Below are positions 18,901 to 28,600 of a DNA stretch of 64,000 bases, one piece after another. Positions within the stretch are counted from its first letter, which is position 1, and the number at the start of each line of letters is the position of its first letter. The translations under genes were made by a program, and so were the position numbers. Source of the DNA: Rubripirellula obstinata. Lineage in GTDB: Bacteria > Planctomycetota > Planctomycetia > Pirellulales > Pirellulaceae. The DNA lies in the NCBI RefSeq assembly GCF_001642955.1, contig NZ_LWSK01000006.1:1-64000 (forward strand), read 5' to 3'. The notes beneath the pieces were generated by a model. That model was not told where the DNA came from, did not search any database, and worked only from the letters and a program-made list of their open reading frames with translations.

Positions 18901-19091
18901 ATGGAGCATCAAACGGAACCTCCAATGGTCATGCCAAACCGGCGACCGATGCCGATGGCGGAAACCAGGGCGACCAATTCGCTCGCTTCCAAATCGACGC
19001 ACCTAGTTGCGATAACTGCGGCAGCATCACGGTTAGAAACGGCAACTGTTACCTGTGCCACAACTGCGGCAACAGCATGGGCTGCAGCTAA
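15996..19091 (+). CDS. nrdJ: Class II (adenosylcobalamin-dependent) ribonucleotide reductase
   Basis: The enzyme reduces ribonucleotides to deoxyribonucleotides with adenosylcobalamin as radical source and needs no oxygen. The 1031-residue protein has Cys217 (QGSACFIQ), the [11 protein letters not shown] nucleotide region, the active-site triad Asn423-Cys425-Glu427 in [21 protein letters not shown] and APTGTISF. After the barrel come an [19 protein letters not shown] domain, an Asn-Gly-Thr-Ser repeat linker (about 945-975) and a cysteine-rich end [20 protein letters not shown] that should act as a redox/zinc tail. A clear ribosome-binding site AAGGAG (15979-15984) precedes the ATG by 11 nt. 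A terminator follows. Confidence 0.95.
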   Translation: [1031 protein letters not shown]

Positions 19092-19123
19092 GACGTCTAA
19101 CGACATCTAATCAAACGCCAAAG

Positions 19124-19152
19124 CGGCCATCCGGAAACGGGTGGCCGTTTTT
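19124..19152 (+). terminator. Rho-independent terminator of nrdJ
   Basis: CGGCCATCC and GGGTGGCCG form a hairpin with a GAAAC-type loop, followed directly by TTTTT at 19148-19152, 33 bp after the nrdJ stop codon. Confidence 0.85.
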
Positions 19153-19183
19153 CGGTTGAAGTATCTCGTTAACCAGAATGAAC

Positions 19184-19216
19184 GTAGGCCGGAACAAGCA
19201 AAGCGCAGTTCCGGCA
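19184..19216. repeat. Single GTAGGCCGGAAC-type palindromic repeat unit
   Basis: One unit of the dispersed family that also occurs at 31368, 47193-47404, 53812-53905 and 55108-55191. It starts GTAGGCCGGAACAAG and ends CAGTTCCGGCA, so GCCGGAAC and GTTCCGGC can pair within the unit. The centre is shortened here. It sits between the convergent nrdJ and cytochrome genes. Confidence 0.7.
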
Positions 19217-19226
19217 ATTGCAAAAC

Positions 19227-22200
19227 CTACTCAATGTTCTTGCTGGTATCCCGTTGATCTTTCAAATACTCAATCAAGTCTAAAAACTCGATCGGAGCGA
19301 TTTGAGTGATCAGTCCTTCGGGCATCGAGCTTGCGTTCATCGGTTTTCGGATTTCGATGATGTCTTTATCGATGTCAACTTGCTTTCCGTTGGCAATTCC
19401 GAGCGAAAGTACCGTTTCGGTTTCCTTCAAGATGAAACCGGTGTTGGCGATGCCGTCTTCATCGAGGACTGAAACTGTTTCGTAGCCTTTGGAGATTTCT
19501 TCGTTGGGCAATAGCACCGATGTGATGATCTGTTTCCGATCCATCCGTTTGCCAACATCCGAAAGATCAGGACCAAACTTCTTGCCAAGCTTTCCAACTT
19601 GATGGCACGCAGAACAAACTTGCTTGAACACCGCTTCTCCGCGTGATGCTTTCCCGCCGCCAACGTTAGCAAGCTTGTCGATGGCTTTCTTACGATCCTT
19701 CATTCCCGCGTCCACATTTTCCGCGATCGCCAACAGTTCGACCGCCGCACCACCTGGCCCGCTAATCTTGATGTGCTTTGCCAGATGAGCCTTTGCTGCG
19801 GGTGACGAATCGATCAGTAATTCATCAGCACTCTGGCCGCTCCAAAACGGTTTTAGGGCATGCAGCGTATGTTCCAGCGTGTAATCGATCCAATAGTCCA
19901 TCTTTGAATCCACGACCGATAAAGCGATCGATACCGAATCGGGCGTTGTTAGAAAACTGGCTCCACGGACGGCTTCCAATCGCACTCGCGGATGTGGATC
20001 GTTCACCGCCGCCGCAATCCGCATTTTGAAACCAGCAACTCGATCGCGTTCATTGGTGATTGAATGAATGGCGGCAGCCCGAGCTCGGAAATCTTTGCTT
20101 TCCAGGATTCGGTCCAATAATCCTTCATCCAAATCACGAAAGCTTTCTTGAATCCACATCGCTTCGCACCATTGGCGTGGGGCGTCGTTGGTTTCAATCC
20201 ATCGTGCCAACGCGTCGTAAACGTCGGCTTTCTCGCGATCTCTTATTTCACGCCGGGCTCGATAACGCGTCCGCAATTCGTACGCGTTCAATTGGTCCAA
20301 CAGTTCGCGGATCGATTTACCAGCTTGCGTGATTGGCGACAGCAAAGGTTTGTTCTTATTGACCAGGCGGTAAACCCGTCCATGTTGCTTGTCGCGATTG
20401 GGATCGCGTTGCGAGTACTGCATGTGTCCGATCAACGCGTTGCACCAGTCGCCAAACCATACCGCACCGTCCGGGCCAATCTTTGGATCAACCGGTCGGA
20501 ACACCATGTCAGTTGATGCGAGCAGGTCTTCGATTCGTTCGCCCTCGAATCCGGCGGTGCCTTCTTCATCACGAAGGTTGAATCGTGGCATTCCGTGCAG
20601 GTTGATCACGCACGCGTAGATAAACTGTCCCTGCATGTCGTCGGGCAGGTGACGCGAGGTTAGAAACTCGCTACCCACGGCGGGGCGGATTCCTTCGTTG
20701 TCAAAATTAGGTCGCAACGTTTTTCGCGTGCTGACTTCCTTACCCGAAAGCGGGCTGACCCAATGCTGGCGTGCGTTGGTTCCGTCACCCACCATTCCAT
20801 TGCCCCACTGATCAAACACCAAGCACCAAGGATTCCCATAGCCCGGTGTGCGGTAGTGCGTGAAGGATTGCGAAAGCGGATCGAACACGTATCCGCCGGA
20901 CGTGTTCTTGTTGCGAAATGCACCCCAAGGAGTTTCCAACGTCGTTGATAGCGAGATCCCCTCGAGCATGTGCAGTTGCCCGCCATGCGAATACTCCCAC
21001 GCGCCCATCGTGTGGTGTGTGTCGTCCGTCGCGATGCCGTCAATCATCTGCTCGACCACGTCGGCACGGTCATCCCCGTCGGTGTCTTTCAGAAACAAAA
21101 TCCGAGGTTCATCGACCACTAAAACTCCGCCACCGAAGAACTCGAAACCTGTTGGGCAGATCAGCTTGTCGTAGAAGGTCTTGCACTGATCGGCCATCCC
21201 GTCGCCGTCGGTGTCTTCTAAAATCAACAGCTTGTCGTCTGGTTTGGAAGACCCCGGTTGCCACTGGGGATAATTACTCATGCAAGAAACCCACAAACGG
21301 CCTTGGTTATCGAACGCGATTTGATTGGGGTTGGCCAGTTCAGGAAACTCTCGCTCCGACGCGAACAGTTTGACTTCCATCCCCTCGGGCACCTTCATCG
21401 TCGCGATCGATTCTTCAGGCGTCGTGTATTTCAATTCCTCTGGTTCCCGCATCTTGCGAAATCCTTCGTCACGCGATCCGAACATGGTTTCCGGAGTAAA
21501 GACTTCGCCGGTGCTGGAATCATCCGGCTGATCGGCCACGTCACGACCGGCAGCCAAATCCCAAACGTATTGATCGCGGACAGCGACGATGTTTCGGATC
21601 TTGGCGTACTCCGTTGGGAACGTTTCGGTGTCCCAGGTTCGTCTTCCGCCGTAGACGTACCAACCGTTCAGCATGCGGTAGTCCTGTGAATGGAACCAAG
21701 ATTTATCATTCACCCATTTGCGGACTTCAGCAAAGCGTGATGTCTCGATGCCGGTTGGATGCGGAGATTGAAACAGTGATTCGTCGATCAAGACGCCCAC
21801 CAATGCATCACCCCGCTCGTTCAAATGAGCACCGTTGGCCGTGTACTGATTGCCAAGTTCGGCGGCGAAGGCCTTGCTGGTTGGCGTGAATAAATCCACA
21901 AATGGATAGCCATTTTCCGATGCCAATCTGCTGATTGCATCGGAGTACGCCTTCAAGTTTTGGTTCTCAACAACGCCGGATGGTTGCAGCGGATTGCCAG
22001 TCGATTCAAACGCGATTGGGCTCATCAAAACGAACGACGGCTTTTTACCCTGCTTGGTAAAACGCTCGGTCATCTGATCGATGTAGTTCCGGTAATCGGC
22101 AACAAAATTTTCCAGGTTTCCCGCATCGCGACCCGCAAATGATTCATTGAAACCAAAGAAGCATAGGAAAAGCTCTGGTGAGAACACTTCCATCGGATCA

Positions 22201-22472
22201 TCGATGGTGGTGTAGTTCCCTGGTCGCTGTTGGTTGCCAACTTCATCGGCGGGCCAACCGAAATTGCGAAAGACAATCTCTTTGTCGGGATGCCGCGTGA
22301 GCAGCAGCGATTCAAAGTGCCCGAACAGGTTCATGCGTTCGGCCAGCGAATTCCCAACCGCCGCAACGCGAACGCGGTTCGTCAAATCGAGCGATTGGGC
22401 AAAGCATGCAGACGGAAGACAAACCAACAACGCAAACGGAAAAATTCGAACGCTCTGAATGATCTTCTTCAT
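19227..22472 (-). CDS. Secreted SGNH hydrolase / PVC-type membrane-bound dehydrogenase / cytochrome c fusion
   Basis: The 1081-residue protein has a Sec signal peptide ending at CFAQS (about 27). It then has an SGNH/GDSL-type hydrolase domain (about 30-250, AAVGNSLAER .. NAHLNERG), and the large beta-propeller dehydrogenase domain typical of Planctomycetes/Verrucomicrobia (about 345-720, ASEREFPELANPNQIAFD.., LLILEDTDGDGMADQ). HEAT-like repeats follow (about 760-900), and a C-terminal PVC heme domain has Cys953-x2-Cys956-His957 (CSACH). Such proteins are exported and thought to oxidise sugars or their derivatives; the substrate cannot be read from sequence. The start was moved from 22526 to the Met before the signal peptide. 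No transporter is adjacent. Confidence 0.88.
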   Translation of the reverse strand: MKKIIQSVRIFPFALLVCLPSACFAQSLDLTNRVRVAAVGNSLAERMNLFGHFESLLLTRHPDKEIVFRNFGWPADEVGNQQRPGNYTTIDDPMEVFSPELFLCFFGFNESFAGRDAGNLENFVADYRNYIDQMTERFTKQGKKPSFVLMSPIAFESTGNPLQPSGVVENQNLKAYSDAISRLASENGYPFVDLFTPTSKAFAAELGNQYTANGAHLNERGDALVGVLIDESLFQSPHPTGIETSRFAEVRKWVNDKSWFHSQDYRMLNGWYVYGGRRTWDTETFPTEYAKIRNIVAVRDQYVWDLAAGRDVADQPDDSSTGEVFTPETMFGSRDEGFRKMREPEELKYTTPEESIATMKVPEGMEVKLFASEREFPELANPNQIAFDNQGRLWVSCMSNYPQWQPGSSKPDDKLLILEDTDGDGMADQCKTFYDKLICPTGFEFFGGGVLVVDEPRILFLKDTDGDDRADVVEQMIDGIATDDTHHTMGAWEYSHGGQLHMLEGISLSTTLETPWGAFRNKNTSGGYVFDPLSQSFTHYRTPGYGNPWCLVFDQWGNGMVGDGTNARQHWVSPLSGKEVSTRKTLRPNFDNEGIRPAVGSEFLTSRHLPDDMQGQFIYACVINLHGMPRFNLRDEEGTAGFEGERIEDLLASTDMVFRPVDPKIGPDGAVWFGDWCNALIGHMQYSQRDPNRDKQHGRVYRLVNKNKPLLSPITQAGKSIRELLDQLNAYELRTRYRARREIRDREKADVYDALARWIETNDAPRQWCEAMWIQESFRDLDEGLLDRILESKDFRARAAAIHSITNERDRVAGFKMRIAAAVNDPHPRVRLEAVRGASFLTTPDSVSIALSVVDSKMDYWIDYTLEHTLHALKPFWSGQSADELLIDSSPAAKAHLAKHIKISGPGGAAVELLAIAENVDAGMKDRKKAIDKLANVGGGKASRGEAVFKQVCSACHQVGKLGKKFGPDLSDVGKRMDRKQIITSVLLPNEEISKGYETVSVLDEDGIANTGFILKETETVLSLGIANGKQVDIDKDIIEIRKPMNASSMPEGLITQIAPIEFLDLIEYLKDQRDTSKNIE

Positions 22473-22584
22473 GACATGCTTTTCCGAATGCGGGGTCGGT
22501 GAAAGGGAGGCCCCAGTAGGATACACCGAGCGATCAGCAGCTACGGCCTACAATCTACATCGATTCCCGTTCGCTACCCCGAAC

Positions 22585-23421
22585 CTACTTCACGGCCACG
22601 ATGTAACAGATCCAACTGGGGTCGCTGGGGGCTTCGACGCATCGTCCCCAAGTTCCGTCGCCTTCGCCATCTTCGTCTTCGCGTTCCCAGTAGACGTGGC
22701 TTTCTTTGAATCCTGCTTCGGCCAACATTTCGCGGACTTCGGGGATCGTCCAGAAACGCCACTGGTACTCAAACGCTTTTTTAAGCTTGCTACCATCGGC
22801 GAATTTGAAATGGATGTAGAACGTTGCGTCAGCGGTGATGGGATCAAAGCGTGCTTGATACCAGTGATACTTGAACCCCTTCTTTCCCTTTTTGATCGTC
22901 CGCTTATCAACGTGGTCTTCCGCGTAACACTCACTGCCGCCCATCATGTCCATCACCATGACACCTTCAGCGGCCAAGTTGGCGCGAGCGATTTTGAAAT
23001 AGTCAACGACTTCGGCTCGTGTTTTGAAATACCAAAACGAAAAGTTCTGAGCCGCTAATACGTCTGCCTGAGGTCGGTTGCGTTTGCGAACATCTTGTTC
23101 CAGCAAACGAACACGGCTCTGTTGTTCTTCATCCAGCTTTGCCAGATTGTTTTCGCGTCCCCAATCGAGTGTTTCGCTGCACAGGTCCACCCCCAGCGCG
23201 GTCCGCTTTGGATCCGACGCGGCCCAGTCGCAACAGACCGCGAAAGTTCCACAAAAGTCTTCTCGCAATCGCATCGGTTTTTTTCCGAACGCATCGCGAT
23301 AGGCTTGTTCAAAAAAACTGACTTCGTGTTCAGGCGTCTGAACTGATTCTTGGTAACAGTGAAACTTGTCGGCCTTTTGAGCCATCGTCAATTTTTGTTT
23401 CTTTTTCTTTTTCTTGCTCAT
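22585..23421 (-). CDS. Class I SAM-dependent methyltransferase
   Basis: The 278-residue protein starts with a lysine run (SKKKKKKQK), then a Rossmann methyltransferase fold. REDFCGTFAVCCDWA stands at the SAM-binding loop, TALGVDLCSETLDWG is the acidic strand 2, and DVLAAQNFSFWYF and GVMVMDMMGGSE follow. The substrate is unknown; small-molecule and protein targets are both possible. Its ATG overlaps the polX stop by 4 nt (23418-23421), so the two are translationally coupled and may be linked in function, although I know of no established link. Confidence 0.85.
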   Translation of the reverse strand: MSKKKKKKQKLTMAQKADKFHCYQESVQTPEHEVSFFEQAYRDAFGKKPMRLREDFCGTFAVCCDWAASDPKRTALGVDLCSETLDWGRENNLAKLDEEQQSRVRLLEQDVRKRNRPQADVLAAQNFSFWYFKTRAEVVDYFKIARANLAAEGVMVMDMMGGSECYAEDHVDKRTIKKGKKGFKYHWYQARFDPITADATFYIHFKFADGSKLKKAFEYQWRFWTIPEVREMLAEAGFKESHVYWEREDEDGEGDGTWGRCVEAPSDPSWICYIVAVK

Positions 23422-25148
23422 GTTGCTTTTTCAAGGAGAGATTTTATTGCTTGCCATGCCTGAGTATTCGCCACATCATCCGCCAAGAACCCAGCCCGTC
23501 TGGCTTGTTGGATTCCATGCTGCATCACATTCATGCCGTCGGTTGAATGGGCATCCGTGTTGATCACAATCGGGATGCCCAGCTTCTTTGCCTTGGACAA
23601 GTGTAAATCGTTCAAATCCAGCCGCGCGGGGTTGGCGTTTAATTCCATCAACTTACCATGCTTGGCCGCGGCATCCATCACTTGATCCATGTCCACGTCA
23701 TAGGGCGGCCGACGATTGATCAGCCGGCCGGTCGGGTGGGCGATGCAACTGACGTGCGGATTTTCAATCGCACCGAGAATTCGGTCGGTAATTTGGTCTC
23801 GCGGCTGTTTTTGGCCGTAGTGAACGCTGGCCAGAACCCAGTCCGCCTCGGCCAAGCAATCGTCGGCCAAATCCATTCCGCCGGCTTCCAAAATATCGCA
23901 TTCGATGCCCTTCAGGATCGTCAGCCGGCCTTCATATTCGGGCCGGATCTCGTCGATCATCTTCCACTGCTCGCGAAGCCTCGTTTCATCCAGCCCCCGT
24001 GCCATCGAAACTCGTTTGCTATGGTCGGTGATCGCGATGAAGCTAAGCCCACGTTCGATCGCTGCTTCGGCCATGTCGCGAATCGTGCCGGTGCCGTCGG
24101 TTGCCGAAGTGTGCATGTGCAAGTCACCACGAATGTCCGAAAGCTGAATCAGGGTTGGCATTTCTCCAGATTCGGCCATCGCAAATTCCAGCCGGTCTTC
24201 ACGAAGCTCCGGTGCAATCCATGGTAACCCAATCGCTTCGTAAACCTCTTCTTCGCTGGCACCCGCGATTTTGGTGTCGTCATCGACCTTGAATACACCG
24301 TACTCGCTGATTTTCAGCCCACGCTCTTTGGCGATTCGGCGAGTGTGAATGTTGTGGGCCTGAGATCCGGTGAAGTACTGAAGCGCCGCGCCAAATTGGT
24401 CCGCGGCAACGCATCGCATGTCTACTTGGAATGCCTTGTCCACGCGGATCGAAATCTTTGTGTCGCCACGCCCGATAGTCGACGCGTGGTAGGTGTATTT
24501 CTCCAAGTGATCCATGGCCGATTGAGGATCATCGGCGACGACCAACAAATCTAAATCGCCGATGGTTTCACGAAGCCGGCGATAGCTGCCCGCCCACTGC
24601 ATCTTTTGAATGCCTTTGCAGGACTGCATATGCCCGCCGATGTCCGCAGCCAGTTCGTCGCCCTTGTGCCAGCGAATCCGCTCGGCTGCTTGCTGGGCGA
24701 TGGCCAGTCCATCCAGGATGGTCGCCTGCGATTTCTTACCGAATCCTTTTAGGCCAGCGATTTTGTCTTCGTGGCAAGCCTTGCGAAGATCTTCCAGCGA
24801 TTCGATCGCGAGTGCGTCACGCAGCTTCACAGCCTTCTTCGCGCCAAGCCCGGGAATGCGAGCCATTTGAATGACAATTTCGGGAACGGCCTGACGAAGT
24901 TCTTCCAGTTGCGGCAGCGAACCGGTGTCCACAAGCGTCTGGCATTTTTCAACGAGTGTCTTTCCAACGCCGGGCACCTTTGCAAGATCTCGGCTTGAAT
25001 CGGCCAAGATATCGGCAACCGATTCATCGAGTTCGCGGATTGCTTTGGCACCGTTTTGATAGGCGCGAATTCGAAACGGATTCTCACCACGGAACTCAAG
25101 CAGTTCCGCCATTTCCTCAAACACTTTTGCAATCTTACCGTTGTCCAT
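23418..25148 (-). CDS. polX: Bacterial family X DNA polymerase / PHP exonuclease
   Basis: PolX fills gaps in base-excision repair and has a 3'-5' exonuclease in its PHP domain. The 576-residue protein contains an N-terminal lyase-type helical domain with HhH motifs (PFRIRAYQNGAKAI, KVPGVGKTLVEK, RIPGLGAKKAVKL) and the polymerase palm with GSYRR and GDLDLLV (metal Asp pair). The C-terminal PHP domain has DLHMHTSATDGTGT, AITDHS and NTDAHS metal ligands. The length is typical. The start was moved from 25208 to the Met before DNGKIAKVF. It sits upstream of, and coupled to, the methyltransferase gene. Confidence 0.94.
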   Translation of the reverse strand: MDNGKIAKVFEEMAELLEFRGENPFRIRAYQNGAKAIRELDESVADILADSSRDLAKVPGVGKTLVEKCQTLVDTGSLPQLEELRQAVPEIVIQMARIPGLGAKKAVKLRDALAIESLEDLRKACHEDKIAGLKGFGKKSQATILDGLAIAQQAAERIRWHKGDELAADIGGHMQSCKGIQKMQWAGSYRRLRETIGDLDLLVVADDPQSAMDHLEKYTYHASTIGRGDTKISIRVDKAFQVDMRCVAADQFGAALQYFTGSQAHNIHTRRIAKERGLKISEYGVFKVDDDTKIAGASEEEVYEAIGLPWIAPELREDRLEFAMAESGEMPTLIQLSDIRGDLHMHTSATDGTGTIRDMAEAAIERGLSFIAITDHSKRVSMARGLDETRLREQWKMIDEIRPEYEGRLTILKGIECDILEAGGMDLADDCLAEADWVLASVHYGQKQPRDQITDRILGAIENPHVSCIAHPTGRLINRRPPYDVDMDQVMDAAAKHGKLMELNANPARLDLNDLHLSKAKKLGIPIVINTDAHSTDGMNVMQHGIQQARRAGFLADDVANTQAWQAIKSLLEKAT

Positions 25149-25372
25149 CGCTGCCACTTTTCGCTGTGAATACCGTCGAATAAAAGACAGGTTTCGGTGG
25201 CTCCACACGGCCTACGTTTGTGAATCGCCAAGGAATTGGCATCACGTGGTGGCGTTCACCGAGAACTATCGAATTAACGATCACAATGGAAACGATACGT
25301 CTGCGATCGCCAACCGGGCAAGCAAGCTTTGATGCCATCCTGATCGGCAATGCCAAGCCTTAATCCAACGGA

Positions 25373-25630
25373 TTACTTTCGTTGCTTGGCAGCTTCGATC
25401 AAAGCTTCGACCTCAAGAACTTGTTCGTAGGGCACGCGTTGGCGTTCGTATTTGTTGGACATGAGCTCGTGGAGCGTTTCGAGATCATCCAGCGGCATGA
25501 CGTCGTAATGGGTCCATTCCGCATCCGACTTCAAACGAGCTCGCAGCTTCCATTTCCCGCCGTGTCGCGTTGCGGTCACCAGCCGGGTCGCGCCTTCTTC
25601 GGTTTTCTCTCGCCATTCGTGTTTTTTCAT
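25373..25630 (-). CDS. Small conserved-looking protein of unknown function
   Basis: The 85-residue protein is charged and has no signal or membrane segment. It reads WREKTEEGATRLVTATRHGGKWKLRARLKSD, then a predicted helix DDLETLHELMSNKYERQRVPYEQVLEVEALIEAAKQRK. I recognise no family. Its ATG overlaps the stop of the giant membrane protein upstream by 4 nt, so it is probably expressed with it. Confidence 0.7.
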   Translation of the reverse strand: MKKHEWREKTEEGATRLVTATRHGGKWKLRARLKSDAEWTHYDVMPLDDLETLHELMSNKYERQRVPYEQVLEVEALIEAAKQRK

Positions 25631-28600
25631 GATCCATTTCCCATTTGACGTCGGAAGGCGTCGAAGGCGTCTCGGAGTGCGGCGGGCGGGCGGCGTCGAT
25701 TGCCAGAATCGCGGATGCCTTTTAACGAATCGGATTGTTCGCTGGTGCTGCGGTTTTTGCCGGTTGATGGTGGGCGAAGTCCGAGGCTGCGGAGTGCTTC
25801 TTCGGTCGCTCGATTGGCGGCAGGATCGTTCTTGTTTTTCGCTGCATCAAGGTCGCCGATGTCTTTCCAGCGATCTTGGAATTGCTTCAAGTCTTGTTCT
25901 GTCCAGTTGAGTCGATCGAGTAATTCTTGGTCGGGTGCATCGCGAGTTTGGTCGAGGTAATCCAAGACCATGTCGGTTGCTTTGCGAGTGTACTCGTCGT
26001 TGGCGGCACTGTTTTCAGCGGATTGCTGAGACGACTCAGCGTCGGTGCCTTCTCCGCTACCATCACCAGACCCCGGGCGTCCTTGGGATGATGGCTTGGG
26101 TGAACGGGACTGGGTTGCTGAATCATCGTCGGTCGGCGTACCCGTTTGGTCAGAGTTGCCGTCGGTGGATTCCGAACCCGGTTGTCCTTCCTTGGGTTCG
26201 CCGGAGGGTTTTTCAGAAGAGCCCTGGTCAGAAGAACCCTGGTCAGATCCATCCGAAGATGAGTCAGTTCCCTGCTCGGAACCTTGATCCGATTTCTGCT
26301 CGGAACCCTGCTCGGGTGCATCACCCTGCTTTGCGGGGTTCTGTTCGCCAGCTTGCTGCTCGCTAGCTGCGTTCTCACTGGCGTTTTCTTGTCCGCTGCT
26401 CTGATTGCTGGAATCCTGCGACTGATCACCTTGGCCTGATTCTGATTGTCCCGATGGATCGTCGGGCATTGCGTTTGAGTCTGCCGGCTGGCCTTGTTCA
26501 GACTCGCTTGGTTTGGCATCTGACGACTTGGATTCCGATGGGGCACCGTTTGACGAATCACTTTCGCCAGACTGCTGGCCTGATTCTTTTCCAGCGGGCG
26601 ATTGGTTGGGCGATTGGCCTTGGGATGGTTCGCCGGATTCAGGCTGCTCACCTTGTTGGCCGTCTTGTTGACCGCTTTGGCCCTGCTGTTGTTCTTGCTG
26701 TTTTTGATTCAAGTAATCTTGAATCCGCTCGAACGCCTCGCCGTCGTGTTTGGGCGAAGACTGCTCGCCAGACTCGCCTGACGAACCATTTTCGCCTGCT
26801 GATTCGCCTTGTTGTGGCTCGGTTTGGCCTTCACCGTTCTGACCAGACTGATTTTGCTGCGAATCCTGACCGGCACCTTGTTTGGATCCATCCTGCTGAC
26901 CAGATGGATTGCCCTCGCCGGGTTGTCCTTCACCGGGTTGTCCTTCACTGGGTTCTCCCTCACCGGGTTCGCCTTGCATCGGTTCACTCTCACCGGCACC
27001 GCCTTCGCCCGGTTCTCCGGGACTGCTTTCTCCGGGCGTGCTTTCGCCGGGACTGTTTTCGCCGGTGCTGTTTTTACCGCCACTTGGCTTATTTTCGCCT
27101 TGGCCTTCACCGCCCGACTGCGCCCCTTCGCCTTGGCTTTCCCCTTCGTTCTTTTCAGACTGATCCCCTTCGCCGCCGCCGGATCCTTGTTGTCCGCTTT
27201 CGCCAGTTTGGCTGCTTCCCTGGTCACCTTCGGCACCACCGCCGCCCTGTTGCTGTTCGCCTTCGCCGGCACCGTCGCCGGAATTCTCTTCAGATGAATT
27301 GGGATCAGACGCTGGTTGGTCGTCGGGTTCGGACAGGCCCTCGCCCGCGGCATCTTCATTCGGCGGCATTTCATCCGACGCGACGATTCGCAGTTCGATT
27401 GGATCGGTCTTTGATCGGTTTCCTTGGACTTGGTCATTCGCTTCGCTGGACTTGTTGTCGATTGCGACTGCGGTGATTCGCACGACGTCGCCAACGGACA
27501 AACCAAGTTCGGCTGGCCTGAATCGGTACTCGGCCACTTGGTTTCCGCGTTTCCCGGCAACGTCTTGCCACAGAACGGGTTCGCCGACGTTTCGAATGCC
27601 GCTGGTGATTTGAAGTCGAATTTCGCTGAGTCCAAAATCTGCATCCGAAGCATGCACTTCGATGATTTGTTGCGTTCCGATCGGCACATCCTTTGGCACG
27701 CGAGTGGGCAACATGATTGCGACTTCGGGCGGCAGGTCGGCGATGATGTCGATCGGGTAGATGATCGGATCCGGGTTGTTGGCATTCGCTTCGTCCCAGA
27801 CTCGAATACGATAACTGTCGCGGCGCACCGAGGCTGAACGTCGCCCATCAATCTGCAACGCAAAGTCAACCGACAACGATCGGCCGTCATCGCCCACGAC
27901 CATCTCGATCGCTCCATCGGTTGCCTGGGTCGTATCGCCGACCGTCTTTGGGTTGAACTCAATCGCAGCCCGAGCGATGGGGCGATTGGTGGTGGCGTTC
28001 AGCGTGATCGCGGTTCCTTCGATCGCTGAAATCGATCCGCTGGTTCGCGTAAAGGGTGCGATACCTGTGTAGCCCGGTGGTCGATAATTGACCGAATCAA
28101 GTGCGACGACGGGCACATCTTTGACTCGAAATTCATAGGCCTGCGAAGTCGCATCGCCAGCCTTGATTAAGTAAGGCACATCGCCGCTGGCGGAATGATC
28201 CAGCGTGATGTCGGCGATAAAACCAAACGCCCCCAGCGATTCGTCTCGCTGCATCGTGGTTTGCTTTGCGCCGGTGGAGTACTGAATTTCACACAGCGCG
28301 GTTTCGTCTGGTTTCAAGCCGCGAATATCAGCGGTCACCTGAACGCTTCGCCCCGCGATCGCTTCGGCGTCACCGGGCGTGACGTCTTTGATCGACACTC
28401 GCGTGACCGGCGCGATCGATGCGGTCGGTTTGATCAAGCGACGCACGGACTGCAATGAATTCTTGGGCGACGCGGCGGCATAGAAAACCAAAGACGCCAG
28501 TGCGACCGCGGCAGCCAACCACAACTTCATGTTCCCGGTCGCTTCGTCGGGCAGTTCATCGTGGCGTTTCAGGTAGCCGGCAGTCGATGTGCCAATCGAC

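Noticed and set aside
25900-27400. CRISPR-like repetition
   Set aside because: The repeats are short, irregular and in frame with a continuous protein, with no regular spacers and no cas genes.
25900-27500. Long plus-strand reading frames opposite the giant membrane protein (for example about 26454-27476)
   Set aside because: They are created by the repetitive Gly/Gln/Glu/Ser codons on the other strand and have no start context or family resemblance.
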